A stretch of DNA of 64,000 nucleotides from Allobosea sp. AAP35 (GTDB lineage Bacteria; Pseudomonadota; Alphaproteobacteria; Rhizobiales; Beijerinckiaceae). Positions 24,796 to 34,583 of the stretch are shown one piece after another. Both the position numbers and the translations under genes were made by a program. The stretch lies in NCBI RefSeq assembly GCF_001295925.1, contig NZ_LJHQ01000006.1, forward strand, positions 1-64,000, written 5' to 3'. How positions within the stretch are numbered: the stretch's first letter is position 1; each line of letters opens with the position of its first letter. The notes beneath the pieces were generated by a model, which was not told where the DNA came from, made no database searches, and was given only the letters and a program-made list of their open reading frames with translations.

Positions 24796-27042
24796 TCAGG
24801 CATCGTGAAAATAATCATGCACGGCCTGGGCCGTGGCCGCATTGACGCCGGGCGTGCGCATCAGATCGTCGAGCTTGGCGCGCTTGATCGCCTTGACCGT
24901 TCCGAAGTGCAATAGCAGCGCGCGCTTGCGCGACGGGCCGATGCCGGGGATCTCGTCGAGCGGGTTCTTCATCGTGTCCTTCTTGCGCCGCGCCCGGTGC
25001 GTGCCGATGGCGAAGCGATGGGCCTCGTCGCGCAGTCGCTGGATGAAATAGAGGGCGGGGTCGCGCGGCGGCAGCTTGAAGGGCTCGCGGCCGACCATGT
25101 GGAAGGTCTCGCGCATGGCGTTGCGATCCTCACCCTTGGCGATCGCCACGAGCGGGATGTCCTGGGCGCCGAGCTCGGCCATGATCCTGCGCGCGGCCTC
25201 GAATTGGCCCTTGCCGCCATCGACGATGACAAGATCTGGGCGGGAGGGAAAGCTGTCGTCTTCGGGGGCTTCGGTTGCAGGCCGTGGCGCAACCCCTCCC
25301 TTCTCCCCTTGCGGGAGAAGGTGGCTCGGCGCAGCCGAGACGGATGAGGGGTCGCGCGACGGCGGCAAAGTCAGCGCCTCGTCCGGCCGGTCATCGGGTG
25401 GGGCGGCGCGACCCCTCATCCGCCCCTCCGGGGCACCTTCTCCCGCAAGGGGAGAAGGCAAGGGCTCTGGTCGTTCGCCAACCCTGCCAGACGCGGGCGA
25501 AGAGGTCCCTTCGGTTAAGGGAAGAGCCACCCCATTCTCCTTCGCCAACCGCGCGAAACGCCGCTGCAGCACCTCGCGCATCATGCCGAAATCGTCGCCG
25601 GCGATGGTGTCGGTGGAGATGTTGAAGGTGCGGTAATGGCTCTTCATGAAGCCGTCCCGCCCCGCGACGACCATGCCGCCCACGGCATTGGTCCCCATGA
25701 TGTGCGAGTTGTCATAGACCTCGACGCGGCGCGGCGGCTTCGCCAAACCGAAGGCAGCGCCCAGCGCAGCCAGCAACGAGGTCTGGCCGGCATTGTCGGC
25801 GAGCTTGCGGGAGAGCGCCTCGCGGGCGTTCTTGCGGGCCATCTCGATGAGATCGACGCGCTCGCCGCGCTTTGGATGCACGACCTCGACCTTCCGGCCG
25901 GCGCGCGCCGAGAGCGCCTGGGCTATCAGATCCATCTCCGCCAGTTCGTGCGAAAGCAGCACGAGGCGCGGCGGCAGCTTGTCGTCGTAGAACTGGGTGA
26001 CGACCGAGGCCAGCACGTCGGCGGGCGTCAGGCTGCGGTCGGCGCGCGGGAAAAGGGCGCGGTTGCCCCAGTTCTGCTTGTTCCGAAAGAAGAAGATCTC
26101 GACGCAGAACTGCCCGGCCTGCTCGTCGATGGCGAAGACGTCCGCCTCCTCGACCCCTTGCGTGTTGATGTCCTGGCCCGCCTGCACGGCCGAGAGCGCC
26201 GCCAGCCGGTCGCGATAGCGCGCCGCCTTCTCGAATTCGAGCTCCTCGGCCGCCTCCTGCATGCGGGTCGAGAGCAGTTGCTTGACGTTGGAGGAGCGGC
26301 CCGAAAGGAAGTCGCGGGCCTGGTTTGCCAGGGCCTGATAGTCGGGAATCGCGATCTCGCCGGTGCAGGGGCCTGAGCAGCGCTTGATCTGAAAGAGCAG
26401 GCAGGGGCGAGTGCGGTTCTCGTAGAAGGAATCGGTGCAGGAGCGCAGCAGGAAGGCCTTCTGCAGCGCGTCGATGGTGCGTTCCACCGCCCAGACCGAG
26501 GCGAAGGGGCCGAAATAGTCGCCCTTGCGCTGGCGCGAGCCGCGATGCTTGGCGATCTGCGGCGCCTCGTGGTCGCCGCTCAGCAGGATGTAGGGGAAGC
26601 TCTTGTCGTCGCGCAGCAGCACGTTGTAGCGCGGCCTGAGCTGCTTGATCAGGTTGGATTCCAGCAGCAGCGCCTCGGTTTCCGTCCCCGTGGTGACGAA
26701 TTCCATATTCGCCGTCTCGGCGATCATGCGGGCCACCGCATTGGTGTGGGCCATGCCGCGCGCATAGGCGGTGACCCGGTTCTTCAGGTTCTTGGCCTTG
26801 CCGACATAGAGAACCTCGCCGGCGGTATCGAACATACGGTAGACGCCGGGCCTGTTGGGCAGATGCTTCGCGAAGCCGGCGATCACCTCAATGCCGTGCT
26901 TGAGCGCGCCGGGCGCGGTCTCGCCGAGATCGAGCGCGGGCGTCGGGAGCGCGTCCTCGGCCTCGGGCTCGACGGCGGGGCCGGTGTCCGGCAGGTCGGA
27001 TTCGGGCTGATGGGGGGCGGGTTCGCGAGTCATGGCACGCAT
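24796..27042 (-). CDS. uvrC: UvrABC system protein C with a repeat-derived insertion
   Basis: Excision nuclease subunit, 748 residues, longer than most UvrC (about 600-680). The N-terminal GIY-YIG nuclease ([20 protein letters not shown]), the UVR region ([13 protein letters not shown] nearby), the RNase H-like nuclease ([22 protein letters not shown]) and C-terminal HhH ([13 protein letters not shown]) are all present. Residues about 501-597, between [10 protein letters not shown] and [13 protein letters not shown], are a low-complexity, proline- and glycine-rich insert. It is encoded by a palindromic repeat that keeps the frame. The ATG at 27042 or 27033 could be the start. Confidence 0.94.
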   Translation of the reverse strand: MRAMTREPAPHQPESDLPDTGPAVEPEAEDALPTPALDLGETAPGALKHGIEVIAGFAKHLPNRPGVYRMFDTAGEVLYVGKAKNLKNRVTAYARGMAHTNAVARMIAETANMEFVTTGTETEALLLESNLIKQLRPRYNVLLRDDKSFPYILLSGDHEAPQIAKHRGSRQRKGDYFGPFASVWAVERTIDALQKAFLLRSCTDSFYENRTRPCLLFQIKRCSGPCTGEIAIPDYQALANQARDFLSGRSSNVKQLLSTRMQEAAEELEFEKAARYRDRLAALSAVQAGQDINTQGVEEADVFAIDEQAGQFCVEIFFFRNKQNWGNRALFPRADRSLTPADVLASVVTQFYDDKLPPRLVLLSHELAEMDLIAQALSARAGRKVEVVHPKRGERVDLIEMARKNAREALSRKLADNAGQTSLLAALGAAFGLAKPPRRVEVYDNSHIMGTNAVGGMVVAGRDGFMKSHYRTFNISTDTIAGDDFGMMREVLQRRFARLAKENGVALPLTEGTSSPASGRVGERPEPLPSPLAGEGAPEGRMRGRAAPPDDRPDEALTLPPSRDPSSVSAAPSHLLPQGEKGGVAPRPATEAPEDDSFPSRPDLVIVDGGKGQFEAARRIMAELGAQDIPLVAIAKGEDRNAMRETFHMVGREPFKLPPRDPALYFIQRLRDEAHRFAIGTHRARRKKDTMKNPLDEIPGIGPSRKRALLLHFGTVKAIKRAKLDDLMRTPGVNAATAQAVHDYFHDA
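25299..25458. repeat. Palindromic repeat element E4 inside uvrC
   Basis: Outer perfect 25-bp inverted repeats at 25299-25323 and 25434-25458 (each itself a hairpin around CTTCTCCCCTTGCGGGAGAAG, less than 22 bp). Inner 17-bp arms lie at 25341-25357 and 25406-25422 (CGGATGAGGGGTCGCGC and complement). The whole unit is in frame and stop-free in uvrC. Confidence 0.85.
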
Positions 27043-27177
27043 GTAGGATGCGCGAGGCGTTTCGTCATGTCAGCAGTCGCGATCCTGCGTTCAGGACTGC
27101 TGTTGCGGGCGCGTCGCTTGATCGCACCGGTCCGCGTCGCCATCTGCTTGAGACCGCAATCAGATCGAAAGCGCCTG

Positions 27178-28194
27178 ATGTCCTCGACCGACCTTCTGCA
27201 GATCATTCTCGCCTCGCGTCCCGATGGACGCCCCGCGCCTGCCAATTTCAGGCTTGAGCGGGCGCCTCTTCCGACGCCTGGCGAGGGTGAGGTCCTGCTG
27301 AAGGTCCTCTATCTCTCGCTCGACCCGTATATGCGCGGGCGGATGAGCGCGGCGAAGAGCTATGCCGCGCCGACCGAGATCGGCGCCGTCATGGAGGGCG
27401 GAACGGTTGCCGAGGTGCTGGAGAGCCGGCATCCGGGCTTTGCGGCGGGCGATATCGTGCTCTCCTTTTCCGGCTGGCAGTCGCATGCGCTGGCCAAGGG
27501 TGACCAACTGCGCAAGCTCGATCCCGCCGCCGCGCCCGTCACCACCGCGCTTGGCGTGCTCGGCATGCCGGGCTTCACCGCCTATGCGGGTCTGCTGACG
27601 ATCGGCCAGCCGAAAAAGGGCGAGACCGTCGTCGTCGCCGCTGCGAGCGGGCCTGTCGGTTCGGCGGTCGGGCAGATTGCGCGGATCAAGGGCGCACGCG
27701 CCGTCGGTATCGCCGGCGGGCCTGAGAAATGTGCGGTCGTGCGCGACACCTTCGGATTCGACGCCGTGATTGATCACAAGGCGCCGGATTTCGCGGCGCA
27801 GCTCGCGGCGGCGTGCCCGGATGGCATCGACGTCTATTTCGAGAATGTCGGCGGCAAGGTCTGGGACGCGGTCTTCCCGCTGCTCAACACCTTTGCGCGC
27901 ATCCCGGTCTGCGGGCTGGTCTCGCAATACAACGCCAGCGGCGATTTCGAGGGGCCCGACATGCTGCCGGTGCTGATGCGGCAGGTCCTGTCCAAGAGCC
28001 TGCTGATCCGCGGCTTCATCCAGCGCGAATTTGCCGCCCAACGCCCGGATTTCGAACGCGAGATGGCAGCCTGGATCGCCAGCGGCGCGGTGAAATACAA
28101 GGAAGACATCGTCGAGGGGCTGGACCAGGCGCCCGATGCCTTCATCAGGCTGCTCGAGGGCGGCAATTTCGGCAAGCTGATCGTCAAGCTGTAA
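27178..28194 (+). CDS. Zinc-free MDR-family NADP-dependent oxidoreductase
   Basis: 338 residues of the leukotriene B4 12-hydroxydehydrogenase / CurA-like group of medium-chain reductases. The marker LSLDPYMRGRMS is at about 45, GMPGFTAYAGLL near 125, the cofactor motif VVVAAASGPVGSAVGQIA follows, then FENVGGKVWDAV and a C-terminal GKLIVKL. These enzymes reduce alkenal or enone double bonds with NADPH. ATG 27178 is divergent from uvrC with only a weak GAAAG upstream. Confidence 0.85.
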   Translation: MSSTDLLQIILASRPDGRPAPANFRLERAPLPTPGEGEVLLKVLYLSLDPYMRGRMSAAKSYAAPTEIGAVMEGGTVAEVLESRHPGFAAGDIVLSFSGWQSHALAKGDQLRKLDPAAAPVTTALGVLGMPGFTAYAGLLTIGQPKKGETVVVAAASGPVGSAVGQIARIKGARAVGIAGGPEKCAVVRDTFGFDAVIDHKAPDFAAQLAAACPDGIDVYFENVGGKVWDAVFPLLNTFARIPVCGLVSQYNASGDFEGPDMLPVLMRQVLSKSLLIRGFIQREFAAQRPDFEREMAAWIASGAVKYKEDIVEGLDQAPDAFIRLLEGGNFGKLIVKL

Positions 28195-28624
28195 GGGGCC
28201 GGTCGGGCCTCTGGGTTCGGTCCAGGATCGAAAACCGGAAGGCCCGCCGCCGCGAGGGGCGCCGTGTCGCGCGTCGCCAAAGTCAGGCGACGGGGCGGCG
28301 CCTTGAGCAGCAGCCTTGACGGTGCTCGATCGATGGCTTGGTACTTGCGCCGGTGCAGCCAACTTCCCCAACTGTCGGTGAACCATCGCGGTGGTCGGAC
28401 CGCGCCGCGGCCCTAACTGTCGTTGAGTAAATTTGTCATATAACCTAAGGGTAAGATCACAAAATCGGCATGATACCTTATCAAATTCGGTGACGTCGTT
28501 CAAAGCCCTCCATCAGCACAGATTTCGCGTGCGGAGCTCCGCTGAGGCTGTCCTGTCGAACAGTTTCGCTCTTGGCGTATCATCAGCTTCTATTTTACGC
28601 CCATCGATGTCTGGGAGGAAATCT
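28195..28624. other. 430-bp region without a gene
   Basis: Between the oxidoreductase and the GGDEF-EAL gene. It contains an inverted repeat CGGGCCT (from 28203) ... AGGCCCG (near 28240-28247), possibly a weak terminator for the oxidoreductase. The segment from about 28425 to 28610 is visibly less GC-rich. A frame is open through 28433-28624 into the next gene, but its translation is not domain-like. Promoter elements are presumed in the AT-richer part. Confidence 0.45.
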
Positions 28625-30961
28625 TTGCAGTTCGGCCCGTCACCGCTGGCATCCGCGGCGAGCGAGCTGCGCCATCAGGGAAACGCACCGCTTCAACGGC
28701 TGACCATCGGCGAAAAAAAGATCTTTGCCGTCAGCTTCTTGCTGATTGCGCTGGTCGTCGTCGCGACTCTCGTCGTGATGAACGGTTTGCGGCGGGAGGC
28801 GGTCCAGGCGCGTCTGCGGTCATTGGCGAATCTGGCTTTGCCGCTTGCCGGTGAAACGGATCGTGCCTTTCAGGCGATGGATCTGGTCCTGCGCAATGTC
28901 ACCGAGCGCATCGAGAGCGCCGGGATCCGCGACGCCGCCCAGCTGGAAAGCGCGATGTCGACCCTCGATGCGCATGACCTCATGCGTGCCCGGATCGCCG
29001 CGCTGGTCTATATCGACGCCCTGACGCTGGTTGGCGAGAGCGGAAAAGTTCTCAATACGACCCGGTATTGGCCGGCGCCCGACCTCAATTTCGGGGATCG
29101 GGCCTATTTCAAGGCCCTGCAGGACCTGTCCGCCCAACCCACGTTTCTCAGCCAGCCCGTCATCGGGCGAATCGGCAATCGGCTGAACCTGGTTTTGACG
29201 CGTCGTATCACCTCGGCCACGGGCTCGTTTCTCGGTGTCGTCAACGCGGCGATCGACCAGGCCTATTTCGAGGTGGCGCTTTCGAATGTGGATTTGGGGC
29301 CGGGTGGCACCATCGCTTTCGTGCGCAGCGACGGCAGCCTTCTTGCCAAATCACCGGGTGGGATCGGTTTTGCGGGAGACGAGCCCGACGGATCGTCTGA
29401 CGTGCTCGCCAAAACATTGACGGCGTTGTCGCCGCAGGGCGGCGTGCTGGCTCCCGGGGTGCTGGATCAACACGAGAGATTGGCCGCGGTGCGGCCGTTG
29501 GCGAATTTTCCGGCGTCGATCGTCGTCAGCCTGACAACCCAGAGCTTCAACGAGGAGGTCTCCGCCGCGCTGCTGCCCACCGTGATCGCGGCTTTCCTGA
29601 TCTGTCTGGTGATCGGACTGATCGGCGCCGCATTCGGTCGTCAGGCTCGCAATCAGCGTCGTCTTGCCGCGACGCAGCACCGGCAGGCGCGGGCTGATAC
29701 GCTGACCGGTCTGCACAACCGTCTGTGGTGTGCCGAACATCTCGAACGCTTGACCCAGTCGGTCGACGCGCGGCCATTCGCGCTTTTGATCATCGGTCTC
29801 GATTTCTTCAAGGCCATCAATGATCAGCTTGGTCATGATGTTGGGGACGCTGTATTGAAGGCCGTCTCGGCACGCCTGTCTGAGGGGCTCGAGGCTCACG
29901 ATGCGCTGGCCCGCGTCGGAGGCGATGAATTCGCGATCACGCGGCGCGGAATCTCGGGCGAAACAGACGCGCTGACACTGGCCCATCGCATCATCGCGGC
30001 GATCAAGGCTCCGATCACGGTCGGGCCGCACCAGATCGTGACCGGTTGTTCGATCGGCGTGGCGCTGTTTCCAGCCGATGGCGACGCGGTGGTGACGCTG
30101 CTCAAGAAGGCCGATCTGGCATTGTACAAAGCCAAGGCGGATGGCCGCAGTGTCGCCCGCGTTTTCTCGGAGCAGATTACGCTGGCGGCGCAAACACGCT
30201 ACGCGCTCCAACGCGATCTCGACGACGCCTGGCGACAGAGGCAGTTTTACATCGCGTATCAACCGATCTTCGAGATCAACTCGCGAACACTGGCCGGTTT
30301 CGAGGCGTTGCTGCGCTGGAAGCATCCCGAGCGCGGTCAGGTCGGGCCCGATGTCTTCATTCCCGTTGCCGAAGAAACCGGATTGATCCTCGCGCTCGGG
30401 GCCTGGGTGATCGAGGAGGCGTGCCGCGAAGCGATGCGCTGGCAGGGCGATCTGTTCGTCTCGGTCAACCTCTCGCCGGTCCAGTTTCGCGGCAGTGCCC
30501 TGCAGCAGCAGGTCGTCGCCGCTCTTGACCGGTCCGGGCTCCCTGGTCGCCGTCTGGAACTCGAGGTGACGGAATCGACGCTGTTGCATGAGGGAGCCGC
30601 GGTTCAGACGGCGTTCGACGGGTTTCGCCGCCTGGGTATCGCGGTGGCACTGGACGACTTCGGGACCGGCTATTCCTCGCTGGCCTATCTCAAGCATCTC
30701 AAGATCGACCGGTTGAAAGTCGATCGCTCCTTTGTCAGCGATGCCGTCAGCAATCCGCAAGGTCGCGCGATCTTGAATGCCATCTTTGCCCTCGCCGCAG
30801 CGCTGGGTGTCGAGACGACCGCCGAAGGCGTCGAGACGGAAGAGCAGATCGCGATCTTGAGGCAGCAGGGGTGCAGCCATCTCCAGGGCTTCCTCCTGGG
30901 GCGGCCCATGGCTCGAGACGATGTGTCTCAGCTTGTTCTCACATCGCTGGGGGTTCGATAA
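28625..30961 (+). CDS. Membrane-anchored GGDEF-EAL protein with periplasmic sensor
   Basis: 778 residues from TTG 28625, chosen because GGGAGGA lies at ideal spacing; an ATG at 28607 has no such site. TM1 is about 31-52, a periplasmic dCACHE-like sensor about 55-315 (RAYFKALQ, NLVLTRRI, GTIAFVRSDGSLL), and TM2 about 317-338. The GGDEF domain has GGDEF at 432-436. The EAL domain has EAL at 560-562 and DDFGTGYSSLAYL. Both catalytic signatures are intact, while the RxxD inhibitory site is degenerate (ExxD). Ligand unknown. Confidence 0.92.
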   Translation: MQFGPSPLASAASELRHQGNAPLQRLTIGEKKIFAVSFLLIALVVVATLVVMNGLRREAVQARLRSLANLALPLAGETDRAFQAMDLVLRNVTERIESAGIRDAAQLESAMSTLDAHDLMRARIAALVYIDALTLVGESGKVLNTTRYWPAPDLNFGDRAYFKALQDLSAQPTFLSQPVIGRIGNRLNLVLTRRITSATGSFLGVVNAAIDQAYFEVALSNVDLGPGGTIAFVRSDGSLLAKSPGGIGFAGDEPDGSSDVLAKTLTALSPQGGVLAPGVLDQHERLAAVRPLANFPASIVVSLTTQSFNEEVSAALLPTVIAAFLICLVIGLIGAAFGRQARNQRRLAATQHRQARADTLTGLHNRLWCAEHLERLTQSVDARPFALLIIGLDFFKAINDQLGHDVGDAVLKAVSARLSEGLEAHDALARVGGDEFAITRRGISGETDALTLAHRIIAAIKAPITVGPHQIVTGCSIGVALFPADGDAVVTLLKKADLALYKAKADGRSVARVFSEQITLAAQTRYALQRDLDDAWRQRQFYIAYQPIFEINSRTLAGFEALLRWKHPERGQVGPDVFIPVAEETGLILALGAWVIEEACREAMRWQGDLFVSVNLSPVQFRGSALQQQVVAALDRSGLPGRRLELEVTESTLLHEGAAVQTAFDGFRRLGIAVALDDFGTGYSSLAYLKHLKIDRLKVDRSFVSDAVSNPQGRAILNAIFALAAALGVETTAEGVETEEQIAILRQQGCSHLQGFLLGRPMARDDVSQLVLTSLGVR

Positions 30962-31030
30962 GGCTTCGCCGGTGTCATGCCGCCGGCTGGTGCGCGCGAT
31001 CATCTCGACCGGCAGGTTCGGCGGGGTGCC

Positions 31031-31068
31031 GATCCTGTCGGCGCCCATTGATCCTGTCGGCGCCCATT
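31031..31068. repeat. Perfect 19-bp tandem duplication
   Basis: GATCCTGTCGGCGCCCATT occurs twice head to tail (31031-31049 and 31050-31068) in the gap before lgt. Likely a recent slippage duplication; it may alter promoter spacing for lgt. Confidence 0.9.
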
Positions 31069-31166
31069 AAAGAGATCCGATTTCGTCGGGCCATCGGCCT
31101 GCCTAAGGACTTGACCGGCTCTCTTCGGCGTGGCCATCACCATCCGCCTGCCAACCGGACCAAGCC

Positions 31167-32006
31167 ATGCCAAGCTTCGCCATCGCCTTCCCGGTGATCG
31201 ACCCGGTCGCGCTGCAACTCGGGCCGCTCTCGGTCAAATGGTATGGGCTGGCCTATGTCGTCGGCCTGCTGGGCGGCTGGTGGTATGCGCGCCGCCTGGT
31301 CTCGGCCGAGGGCCTGTGGGGAGGACGGGCGCGGCCCAAGCCGGATGAACTCGACGACATGCTGCTGTTCGTGGCGCTCGGCGTCGTGCTCGGCGGGCGG
31401 CTGGGCTTTGTCCTGTTTTATGATCTGGCGCGCTATCTCGAACGGCCGCAGGACATCCTGGCGATCTGGCAGGGCGGCATGTCCTTCCATGGCGGGCTGA
31501 TTGGCGCTGCGACCGGCTTGTGGCTGTTTGCGCGCCGTCGCGGCTATCCGGCGCTGTCGGTCTTCGATCTCGCCGCGGCCGTTGTGCCGATCGGGCTGTT
31601 CCTTGGGCGCATCGCCAATTTCATCAATGCCGAGCTCTGGGGCCGGCCGGCGCCTGATGTGGCCTGGGCGATGGTGTTTCCCAATGCCGGGCCGCTGCCG
31701 CGCCATCCGAGCCAGCTGTACGAGGCGCTGGGCGAGGGGCTTCTGCTCTTCATCCTGCTGGCGTGGCTGGTGCAGGCCGGCGGATTCAAGCGCCCCGGCC
31801 TCGTCGCTGGCGTGTTCGGCATGGGCTATGCGGTAGCCCGGACCATCTGCGAGTTCTTCCGTGAACCCGATCCGCAACTCGGCTTCCTGTTCGGGACCTC
31901 GGTCGATGCTCTGTCGGGCGGCATCACCATGGGAATGCTCCTGTCGCTGCCACTTTTCGCCGCTGGATTGTGGCTCGTGCTGCGCGCCAGGCGGGTTGCT
32001 GCGTGA
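31167..32006 (+). CDS. lgt: Prolipoprotein diacylglyceryl transferase
   Basis: Inner-membrane enzyme that transfers diacylglycerol to the lipobox cysteine. 279 residues with about seven membrane segments. SFHGGLIGA, the Lgt signature GRIANFINAELWGR and HPSQLYEA are all present. First gene of the common alphaproteobacterial run lgt-midA-pgeF; its TGA overlaps the GTG of the next gene. Confidence 0.96.
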   Translation: MPSFAIAFPVIDPVALQLGPLSVKWYGLAYVVGLLGGWWYARRLVSAEGLWGGRARPKPDELDDMLLFVALGVVLGGRLGFVLFYDLARYLERPQDILAIWQGGMSFHGGLIGAATGLWLFARRRGYPALSVFDLAAAVVPIGLFLGRIANFINAELWGRPAPDVAWAMVFPNAGPLPRHPSQLYEALGEGLLLFILLAWLVQAGGFKRPGLVAGVFGMGYAVARTICEFFREPDPQLGFLFGTSVDALSGGITMGMLLSLPLFAAGLWLVLRARRVAA

Positions 32007-33106
32007 GCGGGCTGAAGGCGGAGTTGATCCGCCTGATCGCCGACGAGGGGCCGATTTCGATCTCGCGCTACATGGCGCTGTGTCTCGGGCACCCGCGCCA
32101 TGGTTACTACATGACGCGCGATCCCTTCGGGGCGCAGGGTGATTTCACAACTGCGCCCGAGATCAGCCAGATGTTCGGCGAGATGATCGGGCTCTGGGCG
32201 GCCCATCTCTGGCAGGCGATGGGCGCGCCGGCGCGGTTTGCATTCATCGAGATCGGGCCCGGACGTGGCACGCTGATGGCCGACATGCTGCGCGCGACGC
32301 GGATCGTGCCGGGGTTCCAGGCGGCGGCGTCCGTGCATCTGGTCGAGACCAGCCCGGTGCTGCGCGCCATCCAGACGGCGACCCTCTCGGGCAAGGCCGA
32401 TCCCGTCTGGCATGAGCGTGTCGAGACGGCGCTGGATGGCCCGGCGATCGTGGTCGCCAACGAGTTGCTCGACGCCTTGCCGCTCGACCAGTTCGTCATG
32501 ACGGAAAGCGGCTGGCGCGAACGGCTGGTCGGGCTCGACGGCGAGGGGCATTTGGCGTTCGGGCTGGCAGGCGAGGCGCCGCTCGCTTCTCCGCCGCAAG
32601 CGGGGGCAAGGGGACATATTGTGCCCGTGGGCGCGGTCCTCGAGCAGCCGGTCATGGCACTCGATCTCGTTGCCCAGATCGCCGGCTATGTCGCAGCGCA
32701 GGGCGGCGGGGCGATTTTCATCGACTACGGTTCGCTGGAATCGGGTTTCGGCGACACGCTGCAGGCGATGCGGGGGCATGCTTTCGTCGATCCGCTGGTG
32801 CAGCCCGGCGAGGCGGACCTGACCGTCCATGTCGATTTCGCGCGCATGGCACAGGCGGGCTTGTGCGCCGGGGCGGCTGTCCATGGCCCGGTCAGGCAGG
32901 CCGACTTCCTGCTGGCGCTTGGGCTGGCCACGCGGGCGCAGTCCCTGTCGGCGGAGGCGACACCCGAACAGGCGGCAGCGATCGGTGCGGCCTTCGACCG
33001 GCTCACCGAACGGGGCGAGACGGGCATGGGCGATCTGTTCAAGGCCCTGGCGTTTTCGCATCCGGATCTGCCGCCCCTGCCCGGATTTGCCCTTGCCCGG
33101 ATTTGA
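32003..33106 (+). CDS. MidA/NDUFAF7-like SAM-dependent methyltransferase
   Basis: 367 residues, class I SAM-dependent protein arginine methyltransferase family; the mitochondrial relative methylates a complex I subunit during assembly. Visible family motifs are GYYMTRDPFGAQGDFTTAPE, SQMFGEMIGLW and the SAM loop IEIGPGRGTLMADML. GTG 32003 overlaps the lgt stop (GTGA) and matches family N-termini; longer upstream frames overlap lgt. It sits between lgt and pgeF. Confidence 0.88.
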   Translation: MSGLKAELIRLIADEGPISISRYMALCLGHPRHGYYMTRDPFGAQGDFTTAPEISQMFGEMIGLWAAHLWQAMGAPARFAFIEIGPGRGTLMADMLRATRIVPGFQAAASVHLVETSPVLRAIQTATLSGKADPVWHERVETALDGPAIVVANELLDALPLDQFVMTESGWRERLVGLDGEGHLAFGLAGEAPLASPPQAGARGHIVPVGAVLEQPVMALDLVAQIAGYVAAQGGGAIFIDYGSLESGFGDTLQAMRGHAFVDPLVQPGEADLTVHVDFARMAQAGLCAGAAVHGPVRQADFLLALGLATRAQSLSAEATPEQAAAIGAAFDRLTERGETGMGDLFKALAFSHPDLPPLPGFALARI

Positions 33107-33130
33107 CCTTCATCGCCTGCCAGAGCAGGG

Positions 33131-33934
33131 GTGACCTTGAGCAGCACTGCGCTGAAACCGGACGACACCATGTTCATCACCTCTCCCGACCTCGCCGCCG
33201 AGCCCGGCCTGCGCCATGCCTTCTTCACCCGCGAGGGCGGCGTCTCGTCCGGGATCTACGCATCGCTGAATGGCGGGCTCGGATCCTCCGATGACGCGGC
33301 GGCGATCGCCGAGAATCGGGCGCGGATGGCGGCGCATCTGGCGGTGGCGCCGTCGCATCTCGTCAGCCTCCATCAGGTGCATTCAGCCGATGTTGAAATC
33401 ATCGGCGGCCCCTGGCCGGGTGAGCGGCCCAAGGCCGACGCCATGGTCAGCGCAGCGCCCGGCGTCGCGCTGGGCATCTCGACCGCCGATTGCGGACCGA
33501 TCCTGTTCGCCGACAGCGAGGCGCGGGTCATCGGCGCCGCGCATGCGGGCTGGAAAGGCGCGTTCTCGGGGATTGTCGCCTCGACGGTGACAGCGATGGA
33601 AAAGCTCGGCGCGCGGCGCGAACGCATCGTTGCGGTGCTGGGCCCGACGATCAGTGCAAAAGCCTATGAGGTCGGGCCAGAGTTCGTCGAGCGCTTCAAG
33701 GCGGAAAACCAGACCTATGCGCGCTTCTTCACGGCGTCCGAGCGCGCGGCGCATGCGATGTTCGACCTGCCGGCCTTCATCGGCCTGCGGGCGCAGGAGG
33801 CGGGGATCGGCCGCTTTCTCGATCTCTCGCTGTGCACCTATGGCGACGAAGACCGCTTCTTCAGCTATCGCCGCACGACGCATCGGGGGGAGCCGGATTA
33901 CGGGCGGCTGATCTCGGCAATCACGCTGGCTTGA
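33131..33934 (+). CDS. pgeF: Peptidoglycan editing factor PgeF (laccase-domain protein)
   Basis: YfiH/PgeF family, acts to remove misincorporated amino acids from peptidoglycan precursors; earlier annotated as polyphenol oxidase. HAFFTREGGVSSGIYASLNGG, the metal-binding LHQVHSADV, STADCGPILF and HAGWKGAF are intact. The start may be GTG 33131 (after AGCAGGG) or ATG 33170; the conserved part begins at the latter. Third gene of the lgt run. Confidence 0.93.
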   Translation: MTLSSTALKPDDTMFITSPDLAAEPGLRHAFFTREGGVSSGIYASLNGGLGSSDDAAAIAENRARMAAHLAVAPSHLVSLHQVHSADVEIIGGPWPGERPKADAMVSAAPGVALGISTADCGPILFADSEARVIGAAHAGWKGAFSGIVASTVTAMEKLGARRERIVAVLGPTISAKAYEVGPEFVERFKAENQTYARFFTASERAAHAMFDLPAFIGLRAQEAGIGRFLDLSLCTYGDEDRFFSYRRTTHRGEPDYGRLISAITLA

Positions 33935-33944
33935 GGAGACGCCC

Positions 33945-34574
33945 ATGCCCCGCACGATCGACTACTATTTTTCGCTGCACTCGCCCTGGACCTATCTGGG
34001 GCACGCGACCTTCCTCGACATCGCCACGCGCCATCGCTGCGAGATCGCGTACCGGCCAGTGCCGTTGCGGGCGGTGTTCGACGAAACCGGCGGCGTGCCG
34101 CTGCCCAAGCGCCATCCCGTTCGGCAGCACTACCGGCTGATGGATCTGCAGCGCTGGCGCGAGGCTCGCAAGGTACCGCTCGTGCTGCAGCCGAAGCATT
34201 TTCCGTTCGATCCGTCGCTTGCCGACCGCTTCCTGATCGCGATCGTGCAGGCGGGCGGGAATCCTGGCCGCTTCATGGGCGAGGTCATGGCCGGCGTCTG
34301 GGCCCGCAACGACGACATGACGCAGCCCGATGCGGTCGCGGCGTTGGCGCAGGCCTGTGGTTTCGATGCGCAGGCGCTGGCTTCGGCGGCAGACAGCGAA
34401 GCGGTGGCCCGGATTTATGAGGGCACCATCGCGGCGGCGATTACGGCCGGTGTCTTCGGCGCGCCGAGCTATGTGCTCGATGGCGAGGTGTTCTGGGGGC
34501 AGGATCGGCTGGAACTGCTCGATGATGCCCTTGCCAGCGGCCGCGCTGCCTATCGGCCCGATCCGCACGCCTGA
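33945..34574 (+). CDS. DsbA-family 2-hydroxychromene-2-carboxylate isomerase-like protein
   Basis: 209 residues, kappa-GST/thioredoxin fold. The N-terminal YYFSLHSPWTYLG carries the serine that replaces the CxxC of DsbA, and the C-terminal half has GVFGAPSYVLDGEVFWGQDRL, the glutathione-binding signature of HCCA isomerases. Family members isomerise naphthalene-pathway intermediates, but no aromatic catabolic genes are nearby, so the physiological substrate is unknown. It lies 10 bases after pgeF. Confidence 0.85.
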   Translation: MPRTIDYYFSLHSPWTYLGHATFLDIATRHRCEIAYRPVPLRAVFDETGGVPLPKRHPVRQHYRLMDLQRWREARKVPLVLQPKHFPFDPSLADRFLIAIVQAGGNPGRFMGEVMAGVWARNDDMTQPDAVAALAQACGFDAQALASAADSEAVARIYEGTIAAAITAGVFGAPSYVLDGEVFWGQDRLELLDDALASGRAAYRPDPHA

Positions 34575-34583
34575 CGGGTCCGC

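Noticed and set aside
32575..32620. Repeat-like CTTCTCCGCCGCAAGCGG segment inside the midA-like gene
   Set aside because: It only loosely resembles repeat element E4, has no inverted partner nearby, and the reading frame is continuous with family-like sequence.
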